Shown: positions 9,899 to 23,018, counted from the stretch's first letter. The stretch is 64,000 nt of DNA from Capitulum mitella (GCA_030062745.1 CP099848.1:18587081-18651080), one strand, 5' to 3'. Numbers and translations are program-made. The notes: a model not told the origin generated them from the letters alone.

Positions 9899-12650
9899 CA
9901 GTGGCGTAGCCAAGGGGGGCCAAAGGGGCCATGCCCCCCTGGAGGCCAAGCGGGGCCCCCTGGTGGCCGGGCGGGTACCCCTGGGACCGAAGGCCCCAGT
10001 CCTTGGGATAGCGTGAGGCGCCCGCAGGACGTCTTACACTGTCCGAAACAGACAATGAAAGCAAAAGAAGAACATTTAAAGCGTTAAAGAAGGCTTACCA
10101 ACTTTAAGAAAACGTACTCCGAATATACAAGAAGGCTTTGTGTGCTATGAAGAAAGGCCCGTGGTCTGAATGAGCGTGTAGGGGCCCCTGCTAGCTTGTA
10201 GGGGAGTTCACTGCTTGTCTGGGGGGAACCCACTGTCGGCCCATAAAGGGCCCCTGTCAGCCTCTGAAGGGATCTCCTTTCGGTCTGGAGGAAGCCCCTG
10301 TCCCTGCCTCCAGAGGTCGACAGGGGCCCGCTACAGGGCCCTCTACCTCTACTGGCGGATAAGGTACCTTCTGCAGACAGGCAGTAATCCCCCTGACCAA
10401 CGGGGCCCCTAAACGATCATTCAGGGGGCCCCTGCTTTCCTGTAAAGATGTCCCTGCCGACCTGTAAGAGGCACCCGCCAGGTCTGCAGGAACGTCTTTA
10501 CAGGCGAGCATGGTCCCTCTTTACACTTCAGCGGGACCCCTTTACAAAACGGCAATAATTTTAACCACGTGGTGCCCTGATTACGAGAGCCAGGCACAGA
10601 TCCAAAGGGAAGCAACTGGGACGATCGTCCCTCCCCCTGAGGCCTGAGAAAGGGCTCCTGTCAGACTTAAAACGGGCCCCGAAGGGTTTATATATTGAGG
10701 CAATATTGAGGCGTATGAGCTTCAGGGGGCTCTATAAGAACCTGACGGGCTCTTGATGCAGTCAGGGAGGCCCCCTGGAGGGACAGATGACCTCTGTGAC
10801 GTATAGAGAGCCCCTGAAGCTCCCAAAGGGTCCCTTAGACCACGACAGGGTCCCAAAACGGCAGAGTGTCCTTGAGACCGCCAGATGGCTCATAGGGCCC
10901 CTGAGATGGCGAAGATGAGGACTGAGTCCCTAGGGGACCCCTGTGCGTGAAAAGCTGAAGGTTCTTGATGTAGTCAGAGGGAGGGTTAATGATACCCTGC
11001 AAGGTAAGATAACCCCTAAGATGGAAAGAAGAGCCCTTGAAACTCTTCAAGGACCCCTGGGACCGCAAGGGGCCCCAACACGGCAAAGGGTCCATGAGAC
11101 CGCTAAAATTGCCAGAGAAGCACCTGGGATGGAAAGAACTTAAGAGGGTGCTTAGCACGGCATAAAGAGACCTTGGCCAGCCAGAGGAGTCCTCTGAACG
11201 GGGATTCGTCGGTGACCTCAACCTCGAGAGGAGCCACAAATGGGCTACTCCGGCCTTTTTGAAACCTTGAGGCGTTCTTGATGCTGTCAGGAGCCCTCGA
11301 GAAGGTCAGGTGGTTCCTGAGACGGTAAGATGGGTCCATACACCGCAGATGACCCCTGAGACCGCCAAAAAGGTCGCAGGGCCCCTGCTAGGCAAAGATG
11401 ATAAGAGAGCCTCTGAGACGGCATCTGGATTTTATGGAAGCGCTGGACGGCTAGAGGATCCCGACTGTAACAAGCGTGCTCCTAGCACGGACAGGGTCCT
11501 CTGAGGCTGCCAGTGAGGGCCCTGAGGCGCCAACAAAAGGGCTAGAGTTGTTACGGCTAGAGGGGCCCTAAAAGACTGCCAGATATACCTCATGTAACAA
11601 AGGGAGACCTCTGATACAGCCATGGGAACCACCGGAGACGTTCAGAAGGCCCATGACACTGCACAGGGGCCCTGAAATTGCCAAAAAATCTTCTGTAACT
11701 TCGAGGCGGCAAAAATGTTTCCCAGAGACGATAAGAGGGGTACCCTGGACCACAGGGGGTCCACTGAGATTGCTAGGGAGTGACCTTTGAAACTGCTAAC
11801 GAGAAGTATCTAGCAATAGAGGCCCCTGAGACGACCAGGGGGCTCCTGAAACTACTAGACATTGAGACGTCCAGACTGCTCCTAAAACTGGCAAAGGACC
11901 TAGAGGATTGCCGAAGGCGCCTCTGCCACGGCAAAGAGAGACTTATAGAGGGCCTTTTTTAGTGCCTGAGGGGCTCCTTAGACGGCAAAGACGTCCCAAG
12001 GACGACAGAAGAGAATCCGAGATGGCGTAAGTGTTCCTGAAACGGCCAGATGGGTCCCTGAGACTGTTCGAGGTACCCCTGAAACTGCCAAAGGAGCGCC
12101 TGAGACGTCCCGCGGGACACAAAAAAATGCATAAGGAACCTGAGACCACTAGAGGGTCCTGCCACGACAGACGGCCCGAGACCACCAAAGAGTCTCGAAG
12201 ACCACCAAAAGTGCGCCTTGAAGGGGAAACCTAAACTAAGCTGACAAAAAAAAATCTCCAGAGGGTTCGGGATGGGGGGGGGGGAAGACGGGCTCCTGGG
12301 TCAGATACAGACACGACATTTCAGATGGAGAGAGGGACGGAACCGCCTAAAATCTTGCCTTTTTTGTCATATTTCGGCCACTTTGTCCGACCACAATGCA
12401 CATAATTTTCTCAAATAAGATAACGCGTTTGAATTTTTTTGGTTATTTTATACGGTAAAAAAACAAAATTACACTAACTTTCATATCTGAAGGACAAAAA
12501 ATGGGGGCCCCGCGCTGAACATTCGCCTGCACCTCCTCCCCCCGCCTTGGCGAATTCCTGTATCAGCCCTTGGCGAGGGCCTCCATTGGTTACAAGGGCC
12601 CCCGTGATCCGATTTGGTCCCCCCTGGGTGGAGTCCTGGCTACGCCCCTG
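9899..12650. mobile_element. hAT-like transposon carrying a tandem-repeat interior
   Basis: The left end reads CAGTGGCGTAGCCAAGG and the right end, on the other strand, CAGGGGCGTAGCCAGG, matching imperfect terminal inverted repeats. The immediate flanks are an identical 8-bp duplication, CCAGGAAT, at 9891-9898 and 12651-12658. An 8-bp duplication with CAG-type ends is the signature of the hAT superfamily. No transposase is visible, so the element is non-autonomous. Most of the interior is a degenerate minisatellite (about 10140-12240), followed by AT-rich sequence and then GC-rich sequence before the right terminus. Confidence 0.8.
10140..12240. repeat. degenerate minisatellite inside the hAT-like element
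   Basis: About 2.1 kb of diverged units of roughly 30 bp, with the recurring core CCCCTGAGACGGCAAAG followed by GGG. Units differ strongly from each other, and the frames through them contain many stops. The array fills the element almost completely and does not extend past its ends. Confidence 0.75.
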
Positions 12651-12658
12651 CCAGGAAT

Positions 12659-14070
12659 CCACCCAAGTCTTTCATTTTCAGCTGCTCAGTATAGAGTGTC
12701 CCCCGTTCCCGTCAGGTAGGCCTGCCCTGTCGATATGAAGTGTCGGATCGAGGCTCTGCCCGCTCACCGGACTATGGAGGCCGGACAGCAGCCCAGGCCC
12801 GCCGTCAGGGTGGCGTCGTCCGGACTCCACCTGCCGCGCCGTCGGACAGTCCGAACGAGCAACTGCGACTGCCGCTGCCAGTCAGCTGATGCCGTCCAGC
12901 TGTCTCGGCTGCTGGCCGTCCACCCCCGACATGGCCAACCCGACACAGCCGCCCCGACACAGCCGCCCCGACACAGCCGCCCCGACACAACCGCCCCCGA
13001 CACAGCCGCCCCCGACACAGCCGCCCCGACATAGCCGCCCCCGACATAGCCCCCCTCGACACAGCCGTCCCGACATAGTCGCTCCGACATAACCTCTCCG
13101 ACATAGCCGCTTCCGGCCACGTGACCGGACTGCCAGCCGGAGCATCATCTTGAGAGGCGACGCGTGACGTGTCGGCGTGACTGCCAGTCTGGCGGCGAGC
13201 AGGACGTCCGCAGCGGCCGCCAGGCCTGCCTCCAGCGCGGCTGCCAGCGTGACGGCCGGCGCAGCGTCAGGCGTGCCCGTCAGCGTGACGGCGCCGCGCG
13301 CCCGGCCGTGACCCGTGACGGGTGGTCCGCTCGGGCTGCAGCGAGCTCGTGTCGGCGGCGTGACGGCGCCAGAGAGACGGCTGGTCGGGCCCTGTCGACC
13401 TGCCACGTGAACAGCTGTGCTGGTCCGCTGTACAGGACCCCTCCCCGCCGTCGCCGTCAATGGCGCTGGCATCGGCACCGACTCCGTCACCGGCCCGCCG
13501 TCCGTGGCAAACTCGGCCGCCTCGGGCGTTCTGTGGGGTCTTGGCCACGTTCTGACTGCGTTGTTGGTGTCAGTGTAAACGTTTTGCTTGCGCTGTGGGT
13601 GTCAGCGTCGATGTTTTGGGTAGTCAGAGTTCGTGTCCGGACTGCAGTTGTGAGTCACAGGCAACGGAGGTCAGAGGAACGGAACGCTGGTCGAACGCTC
13701 CACCTCGTTCGTGGTGGCGTCCGATTTCCCCGGCCGCGCGCCCCGTGCGCTGCGCGCATGCACAGCGAGCCGGCGCCGTCTTGCAGACCGGCTCCCCATC
13801 GCAGAAAGGTCCGGTTTTCCGCGCCGAACTCGCCGCACCGCGCCGGGTTCGTTTCAGGTTTGGGCGGACTGCTGCTGCCGGGCCACGGCCGGCCGGCCGG
13901 CCGCGCCAAACGCCACCCGGCTGCGTCGTAAGGACCTCCCAGACGGGCGGAAAGTGCGGACGGGAGTACGCTGTCCGCTGGACGCCGGGCCAAGTGGACC
14001 GGGTACGTGCGCAGGAGGAGTGAAGCACAGATAGATTTGGAGGATTCGGACACTTCTGGATTCGGTGTTG
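12659..14070. other. GC-rich stretch without a supportable gene
   Basis: It contains the CCGACACAGCCGCCC array and a two-copy direct repeat near 13565-13625 (TGGTGTCAGTGTAAACGTTTT versus TGGGTGTCAGCGTCGATGTTTT). Open frames such as the one at 13164-13931 are arginine-rich and look compositional. No domain is recognised. Confidence 0.5.
12925..13110. repeat. 14-15-bp tandem array CCGACAYAGCCGCCC
   Basis: About a dozen copies of a 14-15-bp unit run head to tail, degenerating rightward from GACACAG to GACATAG forms. Unit length alternates between 14 and 15, so it shifts frame continually and is unlikely to be coding. Confidence 0.85.
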
Positions 14071-17000
14071 TCTCTTGAACGAAGGCAGCATGTCCCGGCC
14101 ACATGAAATACCTGCCTGGGGAAAGACGATGGCAAATCTACAGGAACTGAATATCCTGGCATTCGCAGTCTTTTACTGTCTGCTTGTAATGGACAGGGGT
14201 GAAACCACCTGTACCTTTGGTGTTGGCCACGTAACGCTAATTATCCTGAACTTTAACATTAGGACTTCATGATAGTGAATGGAAAATGGACTTAAAGTTT
14301 TTTCCGGCAACACCATCAATACTGACCTGATTCCAACCTGAACAGAAGACAAGCCGGTGCTGAGTAACTATGACATAAGCAAACCAGCAGGCTGAAGCAT
14401 CCCCGTTTACTAACACCACACATTATAGACATCTTTTCACCTTCGTACGCATTATTCAGGTGTATCAGTTGCTTGCCAGTTTCAGGGACCAGCCGTCGGG
14501 AGAATCTGACGCTCGATCCTCGACTCTGCCAATCATGCCATCCAACTGATGTTCATCTCCTGCACCGGGAAGGGTGATCCGTTGTTGGACTAAAAGGCAT
14601 CAAGATCTATTGGGGAGCCAGCCTCGGTTGGCAGCGTTTACAGTCCGACTCTCCGGCAGTCAGGTCAAGGGCTCGTGACGGCAGTCAGGTCAGGTCTCGT
14701 GGCCGTCCTCCCAGTCGGCGGGAGGGGCTGCAGTCGGACTCCGGCAGTCGGGTCAGCAGGCCGCCGCCATCGATCGCAGCTCGGTCAGGGCGACTCGGCG
14801 GGCCTCGGGCTCTGGTGCCAGGCGCCGCCGCGCAGCCGTGCCGTGCTGTTGAACGCTGACTCGTCGATGGCTCCCTAACCTCGGCATCGATTGGTGCCGA
14901 ACACAGCCTGCTCGGTGCCCGGATAGCGATGTCTTTAATACGTACAGTCTGCGGTTTTTGCGTTTTTTGTCGCTGGTCTTGATCTGCTTACCATTCGTCG
15001 GCGGGACATTACTTGATTTGGACGGAAACTGTGCACGCTAAAAAAACCCATTACCCTAGTTTGAAGGAGGACGTCTGTAACAAGCGGGACCAGTAATAAA
15101 CACTTCCCTCGAGTGACGTTTGTGGAAATGGTTGTTGCTCTGGGGACCTTCGTTCTTAAGACAAAACGTTGCATACCTGTACAGTTGTCTGAATTTCACG
15201 TGGCCTTTCGTAGAAAGGCAAAGTTCAGAGTGAGCCGTTCAAAGCCGCCACTGTGAGTGGTGGTGGACCCGGACAACAGCGTCTGGTGCGAGGCAGGCAC
15301 TGGTTTCGAGTTCCAGAACAGATGTTTGTATTTGGCACGACACCAAATTGGTCGGTAGGCCATAGGGCGGCCGTATCGTGGGGTTGCACGGCACGATAAA
15401 TATTCTCCGGCGTCATCTGGCTCATTGCATGGGCTGGGGCGAAATGATTCCATATTTGGAAGCATTTTGGTGAGGGAGTCAGCGTCCGGCAGCAAGTTCG
15501 ATTTTGCATGAACTCTGATCCCAACGCCACTCAGTTCAAAACGTTCGGACAAAGTGTAGGAAGGAAATCTGCCGCGAAGTTTCATATCAGAACTAGTCAG
15601 AGTCCAGGCACATCCCTTCTCGGTAAACCAAGCCTTTTCGTGAAACGTTTCGCTTGATGAGTGTCGTGAATTTTGGCGCAGATCGCTCGTTTCTTCTTTT
15701 ATCGGTTAAGAAATTGCATTTCGTCCACTGCAGGCGCGATATCTCACTATGCCGTCGAGAAGAGCCCAGTTCAGCAAAGCGAGCTCGAATTCTCCAGACG
15801 TCGTTTCACATGGAATCAATGACAGTGTCACTGCGGTTGATTTTCTTTGCCGTACCAATTCTGAGATGACAAAATGGGACGGAGGATGGTAGTTCGACAA
15901 GGAACTTTAACACCGGCTTGGGTGGATGAAGCTTCCGTTCTTTTAGCAGGTACTACTGGACATTCGGCTGCCAAAGGCTTTCGTGTTTAAAAATTATATT
16001 TGGCTTCTTGGCTTACGTCAAAATACGGGCCGTGATATTACCCTGCCAGCCTACACTCGTCCTGAAATCATTTGTTTTGATTTGCTTTGGAAATGCCTAA
16101 ACATCTGACGCCTGATCGTTTTAGCCTAGAGTTGTTTTACTTGGATGATCCCAAGGAAATGCATGATGATGATGATGATTATTATTCTTATTATGGAACA
16201 GTTCCACGTTGCCACCCCGTTTGCCGAGCACTTGGAAGTAAAACCTCGCAGGTACTTTTTTTAGAGCCCCGGAAGTCGTGCTTGTTTAGGAATGCGCGCA
16301 TCAGCCGACAGTTGTCCTTTGTCACGGCCGGGTTTCCGCAGGTCGATGACACCGACGACTGGTTGACACGCAGGACCCAAAACTGCTAGAACCTGTTCCA
16401 AGAACAAAATCCTTCGACGGTGTTAATGGATGCATGAACATCGTTACGCGGACTGTGCGATGAGACAGTTTAAACCGTTCATGCTCTCTCCCGTGGTAAA
16501 GGAGTTATGCTGATATCAGCGACCACGTAGAGATGCGATATCTCCAGCATCACGGTCACGACAAGGTGGGCAAGAATCGCGCGGCAGCCAGCTGGAGCGA
16601 ACAGAACTGGATGCATCCTTTCTGCCCGATGACACCTCCAATGGGTCTGTTGAGAGCGACTCCATCAGTAATCTATTGCCTCGTGTGAAAAGTCTGCCAG
16701 CATTGGGTTTTATTTCCTGGCTCCGTCTGTAAATGAGAATACTGCCTGTTGACGGTTATAAGCAGGGCCTATTTCAACATGTTAACTGGGTCCAAATGGA
16801 CACCCAGTGAGGTGAAAATGGACACCCGGTCACAGAGAGGCTGAGAGACGGACTAAGCGGTTCACCAGTCGTTACGCAAAAAAAATTGACACCAGCTCAG
16901 CAAGCGGTTCCTACGAATGCTTGGTAAATGATGGCATTCTGCAATGCACTGCTGCATGGAAATGGCGATAGATAAAAGTGCGTGCAAATGTTTTTGGTCA

Positions 17001-19200
17001 GTTTACCTGTGTGTACCTAAACCATTGTACCTAATACAACTGCCTAACGCTGCGGCTGAAGCAACAACTCATACAAAACAGTTCAGGGGCTTATCACGAG
17101 CTCCCAGATATGTTTATTTCGGATGAATACAGGAAGATGCACTTACCAGAGATCAGGGGTGCAGCATTACTACTCATCATGTTAGCGATGCATGTATTGC
17201 TAATGCACTACATTCATTCAAAATTGTCTGACGGATGTCAGGCGCAATCTATCGTTTCGCATTATATGGGAGGAGTAATCTGACTGTGCTAACTTCGGTT
17301 TTGAGTAAAGATGGCCCAATTCCCCGTAATGATTGCCTCGATCCATGGGCTCCGTAACGTGCATTATGTCTTATCCGGAGCTGCTTAAAAACCTAGTCTT
17401 CAGCGTTTTCCCTAAACACGTGCTGATTTATGAAAACCCGATGTTTTCTGATGCTGGCATTCGAAACATAGAAAACGTTGCGAAAAGTTATGCGTAAAAA
17501 AGATACTCGGACGTAGTAAAAGCCACTAATTTTCAACACGATGGCATTAGTAGTTTGGCTTCGGCGCCAGAAAACCGGGGGGGGGGGCCCTCCACTTAAA
17601 AATACCGTTAAAGGTAGCGTAAGATCTGTCCGGCGGGTAATCGTGTCCAGCAAGTTTCTGACCGGTATGACCAAAAAGGCTCCTTGAAACACGTTTCCCT
17701 GTTTGGAAAGTTTCGCTGTTGGCCATTAAATACGGCTGTATTGAAGAATTTGCTCACGACCTTGGAGTCGGAGCTATCGTTGTGCTTGGAAAATATGACA
17801 AGTGATAGCAGCAAAACGTTCGGCAATCCGTTCCCTTTGAGTACCGTATTCTGCTATATACCGTATTCTTCTATATCGAATGCATCTCCTTAATTTATAG
17901 CATCGTTTTGAATTCAACTGTATGCAAAGGTAAGCGATACAATCCTCTTGATTTGAACAATATTACTGTTATTCCCAGGTTGATCAGTTGACCAAGTGAA
18001 CAATCGTTAGTGCTCATGAAACACTTAAAGTCATGAAAAGACACCACAACTTTGCGAAATGTTAGCGTGAACAGAGACCTTTCATATTTTCTTACGCCTT
18101 CAGCACAGATCACAACTGCCAGACGGTCTGTTATGTCGATGGCTGCTGGCTGTCCAACTTTTGGTCTACCCTTTAGTCCGTCCCAGGCCAAAATGTGCAC
18201 CCACTGTTGTTTCGCCTGTCGATAGTCATGTTTTCAGACACAGGTGCAGCGGCTGCATAGTCACCAAGCATAAGCTGCACGGCGCCTTCACGTCCACCAG
18301 TTTTAGGACGGCGGCATACGGTTTGCACAGTTATGGACAAAGGTTTACTGGCGCCACATGTTGCGACTTAACCTAATGGAGGATAGTATGTGTAACTTGT
18401 CCAAACACAAGCTTTCAGTTGACTTCCAGCTTCCAAATTATTGCCGTGCAATTTTCCGAAAAGCCTTGACCAGTGTCATAAATCCATCAAAAATGCCATA
18501 ATAGGACCCCCATAATGAGCAGAAATATTTATGGGTATTACTTTCAGACTACTTGGACATCCAGTAAAAGGTATTAAAATAGGCCTCGGTTATAAACATT
18601 ACAACACAGTAGCAAGTACAATCACCGCATGGACGTGATGTCAGGATGGCCGCATGATGCTGCAGGTAATAGAGCGAAAGGACAGCGGCCGTCGGGGGCG
18701 CAGTCAGGATTTCCTTAAGGGGGGGGTGGCGAAGCTCAATGTGACCTGAAATCATACAAAAACCGCCGCTGGGAAGACGATATGCAATGGTTTTCGCAAA
18801 AAATGCGGATCTAAAGGGGAGGGGGACCCGGGCCCCCGGCTCTCCTTTTTGGTTGCGCCGGTGGCGGCTCTTCCATTTTCCAACATTTTAACATAACCCG
18901 TGTTGTATTAAGCAGAAAAAGCGGCTTCAAAATAGTTCCGGCTGCGAGAAGTGTAAAAACGTCCCGACAGTTACGCTTCTGACTATACGCTCTTGAGCGA
19001 TGCTCCTCATCACCAACATTTTCATCAGATATTTATGCTGCTATTCTTCTCTTTAGCATTGGCGGCGTTTTAGACAACTACATCCCATAGTGACATTTAT
19101 TTTGCGCAAAAGAAAACTAAGCGTGACATCTACGTCTCATTGCAACGAAGTGTAAAACTTGCTGCTTAGCGACCATCGATGTACTCATTTGAGTCAAGTT
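14071..19200. other. gene-free stretch, nothing recognised
   Basis: About 5 kb of moderate-GC sequence with only short frames on both strands. Minor features are a GAT/ATT trinucleotide run near 16166-16195, a poly-G run near 17578, and weak CAGTCAGGTC repeats near 14655-14760. No coding exon or RNA gene could be supported. Confidence 0.5.
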
Positions 19201-19432
19201 CGCGACTGACCGTCATACTCGCAGGTTCTGCCTGCGTTCTGGCAGAGGCGCCGGCGGTCTGGCGCGTGGGCCGCGCCCGGCGACACGGTGCACGCGCGGC
19301 TGGCACTCGGATGTCACCATACAGTCGATACGGTCGCGGAGAACGGCGTCACCAGCCAATACGGCCCTGGACCTGCGGCCCAGGCTGTCCGAAGGCCTTC
19401 TGCAGATCGTCACGAGCTGTGGGTAGCAGATG

Positions 19433-19541
19433 GTCTGTCCCTGGGCGGTGGTCTGCTCCTGGGGAGAAATCTGTTTCTGGGCCGTGATTTGTGTCTGGGC
19501 GGTGGTCTGTTCGTGGGCGGTGGTCCGTTCCTGGGCGGCGC
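19433..19541 (-). repeat. 18-bp tandem repeat, about six copies
   Basis: Units like GTCTGTTCCTGGGCGGTG repeat every 18 bp. Because 18 is a multiple of three, the minus strand reads as a six-residue repeat of the type TTAQEQ within a longer open frame. This could be a low-complexity coding tract, but the flanking frame is not recognisable and I see no splice or start evidence, so it is recorded only as a repeat. Confidence 0.7.
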
Positions 19542-20988
19542 GCCCATTGCCGTGGCGCTTTGTTCCACTATTCAGTCCCGATGTCCGCGTAACTCGAGCT
19601 CTGGCCGTCAACAGCAGACCTGCAGGGGACTGGATGGTATTCCGTTCCGCCACTTTCTCATAAACACGGAAAGGGCCCAATCCTCCATTTATCCGACCCC
19701 CGATCATCTCCGCATCCGACCGCACTGGCGGCGGGACAGACCATCTGCTGGGGGCGAGTACTGCTGCATTCAGCTCTGATCTGGACCGGCCCTTCCCTCG
19801 GACCGCTGCCTTCACGCGGACCTCTGCCTTCCCTCAGACCGCAGCCGCCCAGCGCCGGCCGGGGCGCCGGCCGGACCAGCGCTGGGCGGCGACCGCGCTG
19901 GCCGCCCACCAAACTGCCGGCTGCAGCGGCGGCCGCCGGTCGGTCACTCCTATTTCCGTCCTCCGGCTGCCGGCTCAGGGCCGGAGACGGCCGCGCGCCG
20001 GCGGCCGCTGCGCCGGGAGACGCGCCGCCACGCCGCCGCCGCAGAGGCGGAGACGGCTCGCGGCTCGGCGGCCGCCGACTCCTGGGGACGCGGCGGCCAT
20101 CGAGCCAGAACCGCCCGCGACGCCGAGGCTGCACGGCGAGGCGCGCCGCGCTCCGGCCGTCTGCGGCACGGCTGTGGCTCGGCGGAGCGCGCCGGCAGGC
20201 GGCCGCGGCGGGACATCGATCCCAGCCGTGCCGGCGGCCTCTGCCGACCCCTCCAGAAGCGCCCGCTGTGGTGGCCGCAGACACGACCGAGGTGCGCACG
20301 GCCCGCGCGGAACCCACCCAGGAGGGCGCGGGCGCTCCGGCGCGGCCGAGGCGGCAAAGGCGGCCACAGGACGGTGGTGACAGAAGCCGCCGTAAACTGC
20401 ATCTCCAGTCATTCAAAACAGCATTCAAGAGTTTTGTCCTAAACGGGCTCGTTGAGGTGGGCGCGAGAGACCGGTAAAGGGCCACGGAGTCGCTTTGCTC
20501 CGCTCTCACCAAACAGAAACTTGGACGGCCAGCTATAAACAGCATGGTGCTTCGCTTTCGGCCGCCCACTCCGGACCATCACAACACAGCACTCGTGATG
20601 GCAACGAAAACAAAAATGGAACAAATCCCTTGCATGTAGCATTTCAGATCCAGTTTATGCTTCAATGGGTTTTAACGATGTAACTCCATACGAGCAAGAC
20701 GACGGCGTTGCATGTACTTTCACGTGTAAAATGCATCAGCAAGTCTGTTTTGCTCAGTTGATTTACAATTCTTAAGAGAATGAACTTCGTTCTTTGACGT
20801 GGAACACGAACCACGCAGTTGAAAGCGCAATGCGTCAGACCCTTCAATGGACAAACTCTCTGAAGCTCTTGGATTTAACCGGCTGATGCAATCTTAGATA
20901 AAGAGGCAGTTGGCTCTTTGACGTAAGTATCAGCCACGAAAGTTTTGCAGTTACAAAGACCTGCGCAGCTCGAATGTCGACAGCCCTG

Positions 20989-21180
20989 GGCAGGCTTCTG
21001 GCAGTCCTGGGCAGACTGTTGGCAGTCCATGGCAGACTGACTGTCGGCCTTCCTGGACGGCCTTCCTGAGTGAAAACAGCCCTGGGCAGACTGCAACCCT
21101 GGACAGACTGCCGCCCGTCCTGGATAGACTGTCATCAGTCCTCGGCAGACTGTCGGCCGTCCCGTATCATCCCGACTCCG
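20989..21180. repeat. degenerate CAGTCCTGGGCAGACTG minisatellite
   Basis: Imperfect units of about 27 bp share CCTGGGCAGACTG and GGCAGTCC cores. They are diverged in length and sequence. Confidence 0.6.
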
Positions 21181-21369
21181 GCCACTCTGGCTGCGGGCTC
21201 TCCGGGCAGACCGGCGCCAGTCGCCTGACCGCCGGCCTAACGTCAGCTGACCGCCGGCTGAAGTTCGGCCGGCCGGGCCGCGTGGCAGACTGCCAGGCCG
21301 GCTGGACGTCCGGCCGCCAGCCGTGCGGACCCGGCGGCTCCGCTCCTCCGCCTCTGGACGGTCCTCGTT

Positions 21370-21500
21370 CTCAGTTCAGCCGGGCGGTCCTTGCGCGCAG
21401 TTCAGCCGCGACCCGGCTGTCCTGGCGCGCAGTTCAGCCGCGTCCAAGCGGTCCTGGCGCGCAGTTCGGCAGCGTCTGCACGCTTCTGATGCACAGTTCA
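21370..21500. repeat. 32-bp tandem repeat with GCGCGCAGTTCAGCCG core
   Basis: GCGCGCAG recurs at 21393, 21425 and 21457 with exact 32-bp spacing, with degraded units at each edge. Confidence 0.8.
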
Positions 21501-21825
21501 GCCAGGTTCAGACGGCCCTGACACTCGCGCCGTCCGTCCAGTCCTGACTTTCTCTTCAGCCACCTCCGCCCGGCTCTGACTCCCCTTCCAGACGTGCCAA
21601 GGTGGCTGTGCCTTCATTACCGACAGGAAACGGTTAACTTTTCTCTCCTGGGAGAACAATTTCTGTTTCCACCTCCCATTTCCGAAACAATCGCACGGTA
21701 GCAGACCTGGTTTTGCCAAGGATCAGACGAACCCAAGTACTGTTGGCCGAGGACAAGATGGTTTTGGCGGTTATCTTGACTCGGACCCTGTCAAATTTCC
21801 GAATTTCCGATTCCACCCGCTTCCC

Positions 21826-21940
21826 CTGAGCCCATGCAGGAACGCAGACAGGATGGGCTCAGCCTCATCTAGGCTCTGCTTCGGCGTGAGACCGGTATTG
21901 ATACCGGGTCATCGGGCTTATTGGGGTTACACCCAATAAG
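21826..21940. other. three consecutive hairpins
   Basis: Three inverted repeats follow one another. CTGAGCCCAT (21826-21835) pairs with ATGGGCTCAG (21853-21862). CCGGTAT (21892-21898) pairs with ATACCGG (21901-21907). CTTATTGGG (21917-21925) pairs with CCCAATAAG (21932-21940). All stems are perfect. Function is unknown. Confidence 0.65.
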
Positions 21941-22591
21941 GCCGGCAACTTTCGCCCGTGACGTTGGCAAACGGAGCAGTAAGGCCCTCGCAGATAACTT
22001 TGCGGTCGATCTGAACCCTCGTTACCGTCTGCTTTCGGCCGGCTGCCGGCTAATTTTTTATTGCAGGTATTTCAGACTTGAACATTGCCGTTCTAACATA
22101 ACTGTGTGCACATAGCTGAGCACTGCGACATGCGTTGTTTTATTAACTTATCTCGAATTTGTAGAAGCGGATAACGTTGGGATCAGAGCCTGTGCAACCG
22201 GTCTCTTAAGATCACGTGATACTTTCCCGGGCACGGAACCAGCTAGCGCTAGAGGATCTAGGATCTGAATCATCGAGCCGTGCAGGACCAAGTCACGGGC
22301 ACCGCGTGATCAGCCAACCCTTCTAGCTTCTGACCCAGGACTGGCACCCGTTCTGGGACATACATCTAGGCCCCAGACACACACCAGGTTGTCCGGTTCC
22401 ATGCCCTGTGATCTGATTTGAATTGGACTGAAGATGAAGATGAATGAAGATGAGAAGCCATCTCAGACTTGCTAACATAACTATGGTGACTTCAGGCCCC
22501 GTGACCCGGCAACGGCCACTCCAGACCTTGCGACCTGATGGAATTCACCCCAGACCTGGCGAATAACGACCCGATAATGGTCACTTCGGAC

Positions 22592-22774
22592 CAGGGGCGT
22601 CGATTCCTGTAAATGATGGGGCGGGGGGCGAGCCGAAGGCCCTACAACCTAACCTCCCTCCGAATGTGGGTTTCTCAACGGATTCAGCCCATTCTATTTT
22701 GACCAACGAAAACTTATGAGTTTTTCTGCTACTATTTATCAACTAAAAAGTTGAATTTACCCCATGTATAAAGG

Positions 22775-22815
<41 letters not shown>

Positions 22816-23018
22816 ATAAATAGACAGATACATCGCTTAGACTTTATTCTTTACTTTCTGCCTATTTCTTATCCACTGCGGTCGTTTTTTCGCAACTATC
22901 ACTCATTTCCATTCAAAACCGGCAGAAACTTGGGTGGGCCCAAACCAGCATTAGGTGGGCCCAGATCAACATTGGATGGGCCAAGGCCCTCTCAAAAGAA
23001 TACAAATCAACACCCTTT
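22592..23018 (+). mobile_element. hAT-like MITE, copy A, inserted in a minisatellite
   Basis: It starts CAGGGGCGTCGATT and ends AATCAACACCCTTT, giving imperfect inverted ends. The 8 bp on each side, CTTCGGAC and CCTCAGAC, differ by two transitions and together reconstitute one minisatellite unit, as a target duplication should. The interior shares AATGTGGGTTTCTCAACGGA and TTAGACTTTATTC with the copy at 32565-32936. It carries a TA microsatellite and no open frame. Confidence 0.7.
22776..22813. repeat. TA dinucleotide microsatellite
   Basis: A pure (TA)n run of 38 bp inside the hAT-like element. Confidence 0.95.

Larger units (their letters stand above)
19201..21600. other. GC-rich stretch without a supportable gene
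   Basis: It includes an 18-bp repeat, a very GC-rich core (about 19.8-20.4 kb) with long compositional frames in both orientations, and two minisatellites. None of the translated frames shows a known domain. Confidence 0.5.

Noticed and set aside
12925..13110. CRISPR-like array
   Set aside because: Units are head to tail with no spacers, and the sequence is eukaryotic.
19658..20569. 303-residue minus-strand frame
   Set aside because: Compositional GC-rich frame with no domain and comparable frames in other phases.
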